Shown here: in pieces, positions 1-8,025 of the stretch
Numbering within the stretch: the first letter of the stretch is position 1
How the letters are laid out: each line of letters starts with the position of its first letter
Assembly (NCBI GenBank): GCA_036258175.1
Contig: DATAEE010000300.1
Span: 1 to 64,000, forward strand
Direction of reading: 5' to 3'
Source: DATAEE01 sp036258175
Lineage (GTDB): Bacteria > Acidobacteriota > Vicinamibacteria > Vicinamibacterales > 2-12-FULL-66-21
DNA length: 64,000 nt
Made by a program: the position numbers and the translations under genes
The notes under the pieces: model-generated
Told to the model about the DNA's origin: nothing
Databases searched by the model: none
What the model saw: the letters and a program-made list of their open reading frames with translations, nothing else

Positions 1-2457
1 CGTCTCCTCCGTGAATCCGTGGTTCTCGACCGGGTAGACCGCGAGCTCCCACTTCTCCTTCCGCAGCTCGATGAGCCGCTGCGCAAGCCGCACGGAGTCC
101 TGGAAGTGGACGTTGGTATCGACCATGCCGTGGCAGATGAGGAGCGCGCCCTTCAGATTCTGCGCGAAATAGATCGGCGACGACCGGCGGTAGGCCTCGG
201 CGTCCTTGTGCGGCTCGTTCAGGATGTTCGAGGTGTAGCCATGATTGTAGTGCGCCCAGTCGGTAACCGGCCTCAGCGCTGCGCCCGCCGCGAAGACGTC
301 GGGCGTCGTGAACATCGCCATCAGCGTGATGAAGCCGCCGTAGCTGCCGCCGTAAACGCCGATGCGCTTCGGGTGGACGCCGTGCGCCGACGAGAGATAC
401 TTCGCGCCGTCGACGATGTCCTCGAGATCCTTTCCGCCCATGTGCCGGTAGATGGCGGTACGCCAGTCGCGCCCGTAGCCCGAACTGGCGCGGTAGTCCA
501 CGTCGAGCACCATGTAGCCGCGGGATGCGAGCAGGTTGTGGAACATGTACTCGCGGAAGTAGCTCGCCCAGTAGCGATGCGCGTTCTGGGCGTAGCCCGC
601 GCCGTGCACGAAGACCACACCGGGGTGCGCGGGGTCGCGTTTCGCTCCCATCATCTCGGGCGTGAAGAGCCTGGCGTAGACCTCCACGCCGTCGCGCGCC
701 TTGAACGTCACGAGCTGCGGATCGGCCCACTTGAACGACCGCCACGCTTCCGTCGGCGTCGTCGTGACCTGCACCGCGGTCGTGCCGCCGCGATTGGGCA
801 TGACATACACCTCGGGCGGCTTGGTGCTGTACGAGTACACCAGGCCGAGCGTCGAATCGTCCGGCGAGACCTCAGCCTGATTCGACCCGGTCATCGTCGT
901 GATGCGCATGCGCGCGCCGCCCGCGACTGGCATCGAGAAAAGGTGACGTTCACCCGGATGGATCTCGGTGGACGTGAGATAGAACTTCGACTGATCCGTC
1001 GACAGGTCGGCCGATGTGATCTCCCACTTGCCGGACGTCAGCTGCTTGGGCGCGGGACGATCCCCCGTGACGTCCAGCGTGTAGAGATGCATCCAGCCGT
1101 CGCGCTCGGAGAGAAACCAGATCGTACGGTTGTCGGGAAGGAACTCGACCGTCGCGGTGCCGAAACCTCCGCCTTGCCCCAGCTCGCGGATCCACGCTTC
1201 GTCCGTCAGCCGATCCATGACGCGGGTCTTCCCCGTGTCCGGATCGACGATCACGATCCACCGATCTTTGTTGTCCGTCGATCGCGCGGCGCCGACGACA
1301 TACTTGCCGTCGCCCGATGCCGACGGCATCGACCAGCGCACTTCACGTGAAGGTTTCTTGTCGTCGGGCTTGTCCTGGCCGTTGGAAGCCGGCCCCGGGC
1401 CTGAGAGGCCGGGGGCTCCATTCCCATCGTTCCCGTTGCCGACGCTGCTCGCCGTCGTCTGTCGCCGATCCCCTTCGGCCGCGAAGCTCGAGTCGGCCCA
1501 GACGGTCTTGCGGGTCTTCAGATTGAGGATCGCGAGCAGCCGCTTCTCCTGTGCGTCTCCAACATTGGTGCGCGTCTGGATCATCTCCGAGTAGGACGAC
1601 TCCGTCACATAGTTCGGGACGTCGGCGATCTTCGAGCCCTGTCCGCGCTCGGACACGATGATGAAGACGTGCTCCTCGTCCGGCGAGAGGGCGACGTCTG
1701 TCGCCGTCTGCCCTTCCTTCAGATCGACCTTCGGTAGTCCTTCACGCAGACGACGCTCTTCTTCTTTCTTCTTCTGCTCCGCTTGTTCTTTCAGGTACTC
1801 GATCAGCTTCTGTTCTTCTTCCTTGAGAAACTTCTGACTCTCGGTCAGCCGCGGATCGGCCTTCTTCACCGCAATGTCGGTCAGCTGGACGAAGCTACCC
1901 TCCGCGATCGGCACGATGAAGAGGTTGCCGTCGCGCGTAAACGTCACGTGCGTGTCGGTGCGCGCCCACCGCGGATTGGCTTCACCGCCCGTCGTCCGCG
2001 CGATCCAGCGGCGCGTGCCCGCGACAGTGTCGATGAGCACGATGTCGCCGTTGTCGACGGCAAGCACGCGGCGATGCGCGCGGTCCCATCGGCCGTTTGC
2101 CGGCGGGGCGAGCTTCCGTTCATCGTCGGTGAGTTTGCGCGGCGTCCCGCCCGCCTTCGCGACGACATATGTCGAGGCTTCGTCCTCACCCGGCTTGCGC
2201 CACTCAAAGTAGAGCCGCTCGGAGTCGCCGGACCATCGCAGCCCAGTCGGCGGATAGCCGACAAGATCCGGTCCGCGCATGATGTTGTCGACGGTCAGCG
2301 TGAATTTCTGAGCAGTAGCGGCTGCGGTCGCCGGCATTGGCGCCTGAGCCCCGACAGCCATCACCGTCACCGCCACGAAGACGGCGACGGTCGCAACCCA
2401 TCCCCGGGCATCCGTGGCAACCTGCGGCAAGGTATTGATTCGAGCGTGTTTACGCAT
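1..2457 (-). CDS. Secreted S9 (prolyl oligopeptidase/DPP-IV type) peptidase, C-terminus cut by window edge
   Basis: Serine peptidase of family S9, expected to trim peptides outside the cytoplasm. The minus frame starts at ATG 2457; the N-terminus has a basic stretch and then a hydrophobic segment ending around AVGAQA (signal peptide). The first ~500 residues are the WD/propeller-like domain (FTRDGNLFIVP, LSPDEEHVFIIV), with a Lys/Glu-rich coiled segment near residues 215-245. The catalytic domain shows the full triad: Ser in GVYGGSYGGF (codon 343-345, residue ~705), Asp in HGMVDTNV (codon 118-120, ~780) and His in ENHGF (codon 19-21, ~813). About 819 codons are visible and only the last few residues lie off the edge. 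A Gly/Pro linker encoded by a palindromic repeat (1391-1420) interrupts the propeller. Divergent from the tolC-like gene. The family is certain; the substrate is unknown. Confidence 0.93.
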   Translation of the reverse strand, partial: MRKHARINTLPQVATDARGWVATVAVFVAVTVMAVGAQAPMPATAAATAQKFTLTVDNIMRGPDLVGYPPTGLRWSGDSERLYFEWRKPGEDEASTYVVAKAGGTPRKLTDDERKLAPPANGRWDRAHRRVLAVDNGDIVLIDTVAGTRRWIARTTGGEANPRWARTDTHVTFTRDGNLFIVPIAEGSFVQLTDIAVKKADPRLTESQKFLKEEEQKLIEYLKEQAEQKKKEEERRLREGLPKVDLKEGQTATDVALSPDEEHVFIIVSERGQGSKIADVPNYVTESSYSEMIQTRTNVGDAQEKRLLAILNLKTRKTVWADSSFAAEGDRRQTTASSVGNGNDGNGAPGLSGPGPASNGQDKPDDKKPSREVRWSMPSASGDGKYVVGAARSTDNKDRWIVIVDPDTGKTRVMDRLTDEAWIRELGQGGGFGTATVEFLPDNRTIWFLSERDGWMHLYTLDVTGDRPAPKQLTSGKWEITSADLSTDQSKFYLTSTEIHPGERHLFSMPVAGGARMRITTMTGSNQAEVSPDDSTLGLVYSYSTKPPEVYVMPNRGGTTAVQVTTTPTEAWRSFKWADPQLVTFKARDGVEVYARLFTPEMMGAKRDPAHPGVVFVHGAGYAQNAHRYWASYFREYMFHNLLASRGYMVLDVDYRASSGYGRDWRTAIYRHMGGKDLEDIVDGAKYLSSAHGVHPKRIGVYGGSYGGFITLMAMFTTPDVFAAGAALRPVTDWAHYNHGYTSNILNEPHKDAEAYRRSSPIYFAQNLKGALLICHGMVDTNVHFQDSVRLAQRLIELRKEKWELAVYPVENHGFTEET
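1391..1420. repeat. Palindromic repeat inside the S9 coding sequence (GAPGLSGP element)
   Basis: The core GGGCCTGAGAGGCC with flanking GGGGCTCC is an imperfect palindrome. It is read in frame on the minus strand as GAPGLSGPGP within a low-complexity linker. Two related copies lie in the M14 peptidase gene near 56914-56943 and 57023-57052. Confidence 0.75.
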
Positions 2458-2464
2458 ACGGCAC

Positions 2465-2470
2465 AGTATA
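2465..2470 (-). promoter_or_regulatory. -10 box TATACT of the S9 peptidase gene (probably leaderless)
   Basis: TATACT on the minus strand ends 7 bases before ATG 2457, so transcription would start at or next to the start codon. No Shine-Dalgarno and no clear -35 are visible. Confidence 0.55.
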
Positions 2471-2510
2471 CAATTGAGAGAAACCGCGGACCCACGCCGC
2501 CCGTCTAACA

Positions 2511-2536
2511 GTGGACGAGGCTCCGCCTCGTGCCAC
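2511..2536. repeat. Inverted repeat in the S9/tolC divergent gap
   Basis: GTGG and CGAGG on the left pair with CCTCG and CCAC on the right around a short loop, a near-perfect hairpin. It is the only structure seen in the 2458-2594 gap and resembles the other palindromic elements of this window. Confidence 0.6.
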
Positions 2537-2594
2537 GTTTCTTGCTAATCAACCGGCATCAGTTCTTGACCAACTGTAAGTGGAGAGATTTGCA

Positions 2595-4271
2595 ATGCGA
2601 TTGAAGCCTTGGATTTCGGCCGGCGTACGCCTCGCGGCCGCCACCGCCCTGACGATGAGCGTGTCCGTTAGCGACCACCCCCTGTTCGCGTCCGAGCAGT
2701 CGACACCGGCGGCCCAGCCGGCGCCGGCAACGCAGCCGCCGCCGCAGCGGCCGCTGGCAGTGCCGGCACTGCCAGCGAGTCAAGCTGGAGCCGGGCCGGT
2801 TCTGAGACTCTCGGTCGAGGAAGCCGTCACGCTGTCGCTCGAGCAGAACCTGGGGATCCGTGCGGACCGACTCGCGCCGCAGATCGCGGACATGGGAATT
2901 GCCAGCGCGGCCTCGGCTTGGACGCCCAATGTCAACACACGATTCCAGTCTACGAGCGTCACGAGCCCGACCGACAGCTTTCTGTCTGGGACACCGGAGG
3001 ACGCGGCGGAATCAGATCGGGTTTTTACCACCGTGGGCGTCTCGCAGAATCTCAAGTGGTTTGGCGGCAACTATTTCGTCGGCGTCGACGGATCGCGTCG
3101 CGAGACGAACAGTTTCTTCGACGACCGTAATCCGAGGTTGGATTCGAATTTGAACGTACAGCTCGTGCAGCCCTTACTGCGCAACTTCAGCATTGATTCC
3201 TTCCGTCAGCAGTTCCTGCAGGCGCAGAACCAGCGGCAGGTTGCCGACCTCACGCTGCGCCAGACGATGGTCACGACCGAGCGCAACGTTCGGAATGCCT
3301 ATTGGGATCTCGTCTTTGCCGTGGCCAGCCACCGGGTGCAGGTGCAGTCGCTCGAGCTCGCGCAGGAGCAGTTGAAGAACAACCGAACGCGCGTCGAGGT
3401 CGGCACGCTCGCGCCGATCGACATCATCGAGGCGGATGCGGAGGTCGCGCGGAACGAAGAAGCCGTGATCGTCGCCGAGGCGAACATCAAGACCGCCGAA
3501 GACGTGCTGCGCGCGCTCGTCCTCAATCCTGAGCGGCCGGATTTCTGGCAGCTCCGGATCGAACCGACCGAAGCGCCCGTGCTGCAGCCGCGAACGATCG
3601 ATGTCGAGGCGGCGGTCCAGGCGGCTTTGGCCGACCGCACGGACCTGCTCGCGGCGCGCAAGCAAGTCGAGTCAGATGAGATCGATGTGAAGTTCTTCAG
3701 CAACCAGCGGCTGCCGGATCTGAACGTGCAATTCAATTACAGTGCCACGGCGCTCGGGGGCACGTTGTACGAGCAGCTGGAGTCCTTCCCGGGGCCTGGT
3801 TCCTTCGTCGACCGTCCTGTCGTCAGCCAGCGGAGCTTCGCCTCGACGTTCGGGGACATCTTCGCCAACGACTTCCCGACCTGGACGCTCCAGCTGGTCG
3901 TCGGCTATCCCATCGGCCGGAGCAGCGCGGAGGCGGATCTCGCGCGGACACGCCTGCAGCGCACGCAGTCGATGACGAACCTGCGGAACACCGAGATGCA
4001 GGTCGTGACCGCCGTGCGGGATATCGGCCGCCGCGTCCAGACGAACTTCCAGCGCGTGGAAGCGACGAAAAAGGCGCGCGATTTCGCCGAGCAGCGGCTG
4101 TCGGCCGAGCAGAAGAAGTTCTCGGTCGGCATGTCCGACACCTTCCGCGTCCTGCAGGCGCAGCGCGACCTGGCGGTCGCGCGGAACAACCTGCTGCGCG
4201 CGATCCTCGACTACAACCGCACGCTGAACGACTTCGACGCGATTCAGAAGGCGCCGATCCTCGGAAGGTAG
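2595..4271 (+). CDS. TolC-family outer membrane efflux protein
   Basis: Outer-membrane channel component for tripartite efflux or type I secretion, 558 residues. ATG 2595 is preferred over an in-frame GTG at 2580 because TGGAGAG (2581-2587) is well placed as a Shine-Dalgarno. A signal peptide (basic MRLKPW start, then an Ala/Val-rich core) is followed by an Ala/Pro/Gln linker (residues ~35-60). Two long TolC repeats rich in heptad helices follow, the first containing LSVEEAVTLSLEQNLGI near residue 75. Motifs such as NVRNAYWDLVFA and VGTLAPIDIIEADAEV are typical of the family. The C-terminal repeat ends with SVGMSDTFRVLQAQRDLA. No membrane-fusion protein or pump gene is adjacent, so the partner is unknown. 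Confidence 0.92.
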   Translation: MRLKPWISAGVRLAAATALTMSVSVSDHPLFASEQSTPAAQPAPATQPPPQRPLAVPALPASQAGAGPVLRLSVEEAVTLSLEQNLGIRADRLAPQIADMGIASAASAWTPNVNTRFQSTSVTSPTDSFLSGTPEDAAESDRVFTTVGVSQNLKWFGGNYFVGVDGSRRETNSFFDDRNPRLDSNLNVQLVQPLLRNFSIDSFRQQFLQAQNQRQVADLTLRQTMVTTERNVRNAYWDLVFAVASHRVQVQSLELAQEQLKNNRTRVEVGTLAPIDIIEADAEVARNEEAVIVAEANIKTAEDVLRALVLNPERPDFWQLRIEPTEAPVLQPRTIDVEAAVQAALADRTDLLAARKQVESDEIDVKFFSNQRLPDLNVQFNYSATALGGTLYEQLESFPGPGSFVDRPVVSQRSFASTFGDIFANDFPTWTLQLVVGYPIGRSSAEADLARTRLQRTQSMTNLRNTEMQVVTAVRDIGRRVQTNFQRVEATKKARDFAEQRLSAEQKKFSVGMSDTFRVLQAQRDLAVARNNLLRAILDYNRTLNDFDAIQKAPILGR

Positions 4272-4285
4272 CAGTCGATCGCCGG

Positions 4286-4456
4286 GTGCCTGGTGCCGGG
4301 TGCCTCGTGCCTGGTGCGAGGGGGGTGCCTGGTGCCGGGTGAGTGCGTGGTGCCGGTACCAGGCACTCACCAGACACCAGGCATCACGCACCAGGCACTC
4401 ACCAGGCACCAGGCACCCCGTTCGCACCCGGCACCCGGCACCAGGCACTCGGCACC
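4286..4456. repeat. Heptamer array GTGCCTG, forward block then inverted block
   Basis: Degenerate tandem 7-mers (GTGCCTG, GTGCCGG, GTGCCTC) run to about 4362. They are followed by their complement (CAGGCAC, CCAGGCA, CCCGGCA) to 4456, so the RNA can fold into one long imperfect stem. The array fills the tolC-GT2 gap. The same unit recurs at 29534-29780 and 35385-35561. Confidence 0.85.
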
Positions 4457-4460
4457 GATG

Positions 4461-4466
4461 TAACAT
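4461..4466 (+). promoter_or_regulatory. -10 box TAACAT of the GT2 gene (probably leaderless)
   Basis: TAACAT ends 6 bases before the GTG start at 4473. It directly abuts the end of the heptamer array, and there is no Shine-Dalgarno. Confidence 0.5.
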
Positions 4467-4472
4467 CCTCCC

Positions 4473-5222
4473 GTGCCGGGCCTGACCGTCACGGTCATCA
4501 CCAAGAACGAAGCACCGAACCTCGCCGCAGCCCTCGAGTCGGTCACCTGGGCCGACGAGATCGTCGTTGTCGATTCAGGCAGCAGCGACGGAACGACGGC
4601 GATCGCAAGGCGGTTCACGCCGCGCGTCGTCGAGCGCGCATTTGCCGGGTACGGCGAGCAGAAAAACCAGGCGGCGTCGCTCGCGAGTCACGACTGGATC
4701 CTGTCGCTCGATGCCGACGAGCGCGTCTCGCCGGCGCTCGGCGAAGAGATCCGCGCCCTCCTGCGGGTGGAGCCGCCGGCTCGCGGTTACCGAATCCCGC
4801 GCGTCACGTTTCACCTCGGACGCTGGATCCGCACGACCGACTGGTATCCCGACTTCCAGCTTCGCTTGTACGACCGGCGCGCGGGCCGGTGGTCCGAACG
4901 GCTCGTGCACGAATCCGTGCAGCTTGATGGCCGGCCCGGATACCTGTCCGGCGAGCTGCAGCATTATCCTTACCGCGATCTGGCAGCTCACCTGGAAACG
5001 ATCGACCGCTACACGACGCTGGCGGCCGAGCAGATGCACCGGGACGGCGCACGGCCCGGGGTCGTGTCGATAGCCGTACATCCCCCACTTGCGTTTCTCC
5101 GGAACTACATCCTGAGGCGCGGGCTGCTCGACGGTGCGGCCGGGCTGAAGATCTCGGCTTTGAATGCGTATTACGTCTACCTGAAGTTCGCGAAGGCCAG
5201 ACGGTTAAGCCGACAGCCATGA
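4473..5222 (+). CDS. Family 2 glycosyltransferase (WaaE/KdtX-like)
   Basis: Inverting GT-A glycosyltransferase of 249 residues, probably acting in lipopolysaccharide core or surface glycan assembly at the cytoplasmic face. The GTG start gives PGLTVTVITKNEAPNLAAALES at the N-terminus, the usual nucleotide-binding start. VVDSGSSDGT (residues ~31-40) and LSLDADERV (~76-84, the DxD-like metal site) are diagnostic. The GYRIPRVTFHLGRWIR segment resembles WaaE/KdtX proteins. A hydrophobic helix follows near residues 205-225 (PPLAFLRNYILRRGLL). It lies 150 bases upstream of a GT4 gene, so a shared glycan pathway is plausible. The acceptor is not predictable. Confidence 0.88.
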   Translation: MPGLTVTVITKNEAPNLAAALESVTWADEIVVVDSGSSDGTTAIARRFTPRVVERAFAGYGEQKNQAASLASHDWILSLDADERVSPALGEEIRALLRVEPPARGYRIPRVTFHLGRWIRTTDWYPDFQLRLYDRRAGRWSERLVHESVQLDGRPGYLSGELQHYPYRDLAAHLETIDRYTTLAAEQMHRDGARPGVVSIAVHPPLAFLRNYILRRGLLDGAAGLKISALNAYYVYLKFAKARRLSRQP

Positions 5223-5237
5223 CCATCTTTTCTTCCT

Positions 5238-5345
5238 TTGCGCTGGGGCCCCACCCCCAGCGCCTGCCAACCTTCGACTCCGCTCAGGTTGGCCCTGAGC
5301 CTGCCGAAGGGCCACGCCTCGCTGACGCTCGGCGCGCTAGCTCCG
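5238..5345. repeat. Composite intergenic repeat module
   Basis: Three parts in order: a hairpin with arms GCGCTGGGG and CCCCAGCGC (5240-5263); an inverted repeat CCTTCGACTCCGCTCAGG / CCCTGAGC...CGAAGG (5271-5310); and a 30-base unit beginning GCCACGCCTCGCT and ending GGCGCGCTAG (5311-5340). The first and third parts recur together at 38193-38258, and the third alone at 7998-8025 and, partly, at 37874-37892. Confidence 0.7.
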
Positions 5346-5373
5346 ACACCGAGGCCCATCCGAACGGCTGCTA

Positions 5374-6477
5374 GTGTTTTCGCTACACATAGACACGGCG
5401 CGTACTTGGCGGGGCGGCCAGAATCAGGTCCTCCTCACGGTCCTTGGGATGCGCGCCGCCGGGCATCGCGCCGCGCTCGTCGCGCATCCGGCGGGCGAGC
5501 TGCGCCAGCGCGCGGCGGAAGGTCTCGAGCTCGTGCCGCTGGCACCGATGACGGAAATGGATCTGAGCGCAGCGTTCCGGCTCGCGCGCGTCGTGAAGCA
5601 GCTCAAGCCGGACGTCGTCCACGCCCATGATCCACACGGGGTTGCGATGGCCGCGCTCGCGCTGTCGATGGGGACCGGGCCGCAGCCGCCGCTGGTCGCG
5701 TCGCGGCGCGTGGATTTTCACATCAAAGGAAACGCGTTTTCGCGGTGGAAGTATCGCCAGGTTGACTGCTTCATCTGCGCTTCCGATCTGATCCGCCGGA
5801 TGCTCATTGGCGACGGCATTCCCGAGGACCGGACCGTCACGGTCCACGAGGGGATCGATCTCGAGCATGTCGCGGCCGTACCTGTGATCGATCCGCACGC
5901 CGAATTCTGGCTGCCCCACGGCGCGCCGGTCGTCGGCAACGTGGCGGCGCTCGTGCCGCATAAAGGGCAGCGGCACCTCATCGCTGCGGCCGCTCTCGTG
6001 CTGCGCGAGGTTCCGGACGCCAGGTTCGTCATCGCCGGTGAAGGCGAGCTCCGGCCCACGCTCGAGAAGCAGATCCGCGAGCTGCATCTCGAGAAACACG
6101 TGCTCCTCGCCGGCTTTCGTCCCGACGTGCTGTCTCTGCACAAGGGCTTCGATCTCTTCGTGATGTCGTCCATCACCGAAGGGCTCGGCACGTCGCTGCT
6201 GGATGCGATGGCGTGCGACAAGGCCATCGTCGCGACGACTGCAGGAGGCATCCCCGAGGTCGTCGTGGACGGCGAGACCGGACTTCTGGTGCCTCCGCGC
6301 GACGATGCCGCGCTCGCAACCGCGATCGTCGAGCTGCTGAAGGATGCAAGCCGTCGCGCGGCGATGGGACGGGCCGGATTCGAACGCGTGCGCCGGCTGT
6401 TCAGCGCGGAACGGATGGTGCAGGCGACGCTCGGCGTGTACTCGCGTGTGCGAGCCGAGCTCGCCGTCGCTAGGTAG
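5374..6477 (+). CDS. Family 4 (group 1) glycosyltransferase
   Basis: Retaining GT-B glycosyltransferase, 367 residues, likely adding a sugar from a nucleotide donor to a lipid-linked or LPS-type acceptor. The N-terminal domain carries the Gly-rich RGGQNQVLL loop (residues ~13-22) and DVVHAHDPHGVAMAAL (~79-95). The C-terminal donor domain shows VVGNVAALVPHKGQRHLI (~188-205), AGEGELRP and the EGLGTSLLDAMACDKAIVA signature (~270-288) with the EX7E pattern. The start is taken as GTG 5374 because the first beta strand (FSLHIDTARTW) begins there; no Shine-Dalgarno is visible. The 3' end overlaps the convergent TIGR02757 gene by 8 bases. Confidence 0.9.
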   Translation: MFSLHIDTARTWRGGQNQVLLTVLGMRAAGHRAALVAHPAGELRQRAAEGLELVPLAPMTEMDLSAAFRLARVVKQLKPDVVHAHDPHGVAMAALALSMGTGPQPPLVASRRVDFHIKGNAFSRWKYRQVDCFICASDLIRRMLIGDGIPEDRTVTVHEGIDLEHVAAVPVIDPHAEFWLPHGAPVVGNVAALVPHKGQRHLIAAAALVLREVPDARFVIAGEGELRPTLEKQIRELHLEKHVLLAGFRPDVLSLHKGFDLFVMSSITEGLGTSLLDAMACDKAIVATTAGGIPEVVVDGETGLLVPPRDDAALATAIVELLKDASRRAAMGRAGFERVRRLFSAERMVQATLGVYSRVRAELAVAR

Positions 6478-7360
6478 CTCGCGGCCGGCAGATACCCTTC
6501 AGCGGGCACTGCGAATCGCGCTGCGGCCGGCCGTATCCGCACGCGTTCATCATGCCGAGATGGCACAGCGAAAAGTCGAACTTGACCGGATCCGCTGGAT
6601 CGATCGCGCGCAGCGAGGCCGTTATCTCCGACGCCATCTTCCACCCGGGACTCGCGTACCGCGTCAGTCGAAGGCAGCGGCCCAGCCGGATGACGTGCGT
6701 GTCGAGCGGTACGATTAACTTCGCCGCCGGAACGCCCGTCCAGACGCCGAGGTCGACCTGATCGCGCCGGACCATCCAGCGGACGAACAGGTTGAGCCGC
6801 TTGCAACCGCTTCCAGCCGAAGGACACGGAAAGAAGTAATGGACACCCGGGCGCTTCGGGACACGCGCTCGCGGACGGCCTGACCGCGCATAGACGGGCC
6901 TGAGATCCACCTCACGTGCACGTCGCGAAAAAGAGTCGAGCGCCGGACCCACGTCGACGTGATCGCCGTGGAATCCCTCGAGAAAGAAGGCCTCGAGGGA
7001 TCCGCTCCGTTCGAGCATCGCACGCAGGATCCAGATGAGGGCCGCGAGATCCCGTCCGCGCGTCCAGCGATGGACCAGACCGTCGAAGGCTCCGGCGTCG
7101 CGTGCAGGATCGAACTGGCGGGTGAAGGCCGCGGGGTGCGGCCCCATCAGCTTGAACAGCGCCTGAATCGACTGAAGCACGCTCGCGACTCGCCCGAACG
7201 CCAGCGCGGCGGCGCAGAAGCCGGCGATCTCTCGGTCGGCGGGGTCCTGGAATGGCCGAACCAGCTCGATCGGATCGGCCGCGGCCGCCTCGCGGTTGAA
7301 GGCGTGATAGTGCCGGTCGAGCTCGTCCCGGAGCGTCGCCTGTGAAGCGAGCGAAGGCAC
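6470..7360 (-). CDS. TIGR02757-family protein (DUF2400)
   Basis: Conserved bacterial protein of unknown function, 296 residues. The family is recognised from DPIELVRPFQDPADREIAGF near the N-terminus, ALAFGRVASVLQSIQALF, GVHYFFPCPSAGSGCKRLNLFVRWMVR in the middle, and the C-terminal LGWCLRLTR-like and CPLKGIC segments. The Cys-rich end (SQCPLKGIC) recalls Fe-S or zinc sites of the HhH-GPD superfamily, but this is only a resemblance. The start is placed at GTG 7360, four bases after the stop of the phosphoribosyltransferase gene; an upstream in-frame extension to 7540 is Ser/Arg-rich shadow sequence. It is the last gene of the pyr minus-strand unit, probably by co-transcription rather than function. 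Confidence 0.8.
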   Translation of the reverse strand: MPSLASQATLRDELDRHYHAFNREAAAADPIELVRPFQDPADREIAGFCAAALAFGRVASVLQSIQALFKLMGPHPAAFTRQFDPARDAGAFDGLVHRWTRGRDLAALIWILRAMLERSGSLEAFFLEGFHGDHVDVGPALDSFSRRAREVDLRPVYARSGRPRARVPKRPGVHYFFPCPSAGSGCKRLNLFVRWMVRRDQVDLGVWTGVPAAKLIVPLDTHVIRLGRCLRLTRYASPGWKMASEITASLRAIDPADPVKFDFSLCHLGMMNACGYGRPQRDSQCPLKGICRPRAT

Positions 7361-7364
7361 GGAA

Positions 7365-7985
7365 TTAGAACGTCGTGATCGGCTCACCCGCCCGGCACAT
7401 CGGGCAATCGGCGGCCGGGAAGTTCTCCGACGCGCGGTAGCTCGCGAGCGAGAAATTGGGGACGCCGAGGTCGACGACGGCCTCGAGCCGATCGTAGATT
7501 TCGCACGTTGCGATGACCGTCCCGCCGACGCTGCGGACAAGAGCGGCGCACCGTTCGAACGTCTTGCCGGTGTTCAGCACGTCATCGGCGAGGAGAACGC
7601 GTTTGCCCGCCATTTGTTTCGCGTAGAACGGACGAAGGCTGAAGCCGCCTGACGGATCGGCGGAGAACGGCGCGAACGTGCACGGTGGATGCGTGAGCGC
7701 GCGCCGGCCGTCGAGCAGACCGGCGAGCGTGTGCGCGAGCAGCGCGCCGCCGGTCGCCGGTCCGGCAAGCACCTGCGCCGACGACGTGATGTGCGACGGA
7801 AGGACGTCGAGCAGATCCTGCGCGAGCTGCCAGATCGTGGACGGATAGCGGAACAGCTGGTGCGCGTTGAGGTACGTCCGGCCGTGATAGCCGTTCCCGT
7901 AATCGAAGTGCCCGTCGAGCATCAGCACCTCGGAGTCGCGGAGTTTCTGAAACGCGTGAGTTCGCAGCTCTTCCAATCGATTCAT
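7365..7985 (-). CDS. pyrE: Orotate phosphoribosyltransferase-like protein (candidate PyrE)
   Basis: Type I phosphoribosyltransferase of 206 residues. The PRPP-binding loop RVLLADDVLNTGKT (~129-142), the flexible-hood segment DGHFDYGNGYHGRTYLNA near the N-terminus, and the C-terminal CPMCRAGEPI fit the Thermus-type orotate phosphoribosyltransferase group, which makes OMP from orotate and PRPP. The context supports this: it lies directly downstream of pyrR-pyrB-pyrC, and no other pyrE is present among the pyr genes. A strong Shine-Dalgarno (AAAGGAAAC) precedes ATG 7985. Another PRTase specificity (hypoxanthine or adenine) is less likely but not excluded by sequence. Confidence 0.75.
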   Translation of the reverse strand: MNRLEELRTHAFQKLRDSEVLMLDGHFDYGNGYHGRTYLNAHQLFRYPSTIWQLAQDLLDVLPSHITSSAQVLAGPATGGALLAHTLAGLLDGRRALTHPPCTFAPFSADPSGGFSLRPFYAKQMAGKRVLLADDVLNTGKTFERCAALVRSVGGTVIATCEIYDRLEAVVDLGVPNFSLASYRASENFPAADCPMCRAGEPITTF

Positions 7986-7997
7986 TGTTTCCTTTAG

Positions 7998-8025
7998 GCC
8001 ACGCCTCGCTACGCTCGGCGCGCTG
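7998..8025. repeat. Dispersed repeat unit overlapping the pyrC stop
   Basis: Copy of the GCCACGCCTCGCT...ACGCTCGGCGCGCTG unit. On the minus strand its GCGTAGCG supplies the pyrC stop codon (8009-8011) and the last residues SARRA. Confidence 0.7.

Noticed and set aside
4286..4456. Heptamer arrays as CRISPR arrays
   Set aside because: Units are 7 bases, degenerate and without spacers; no cas genes are near.
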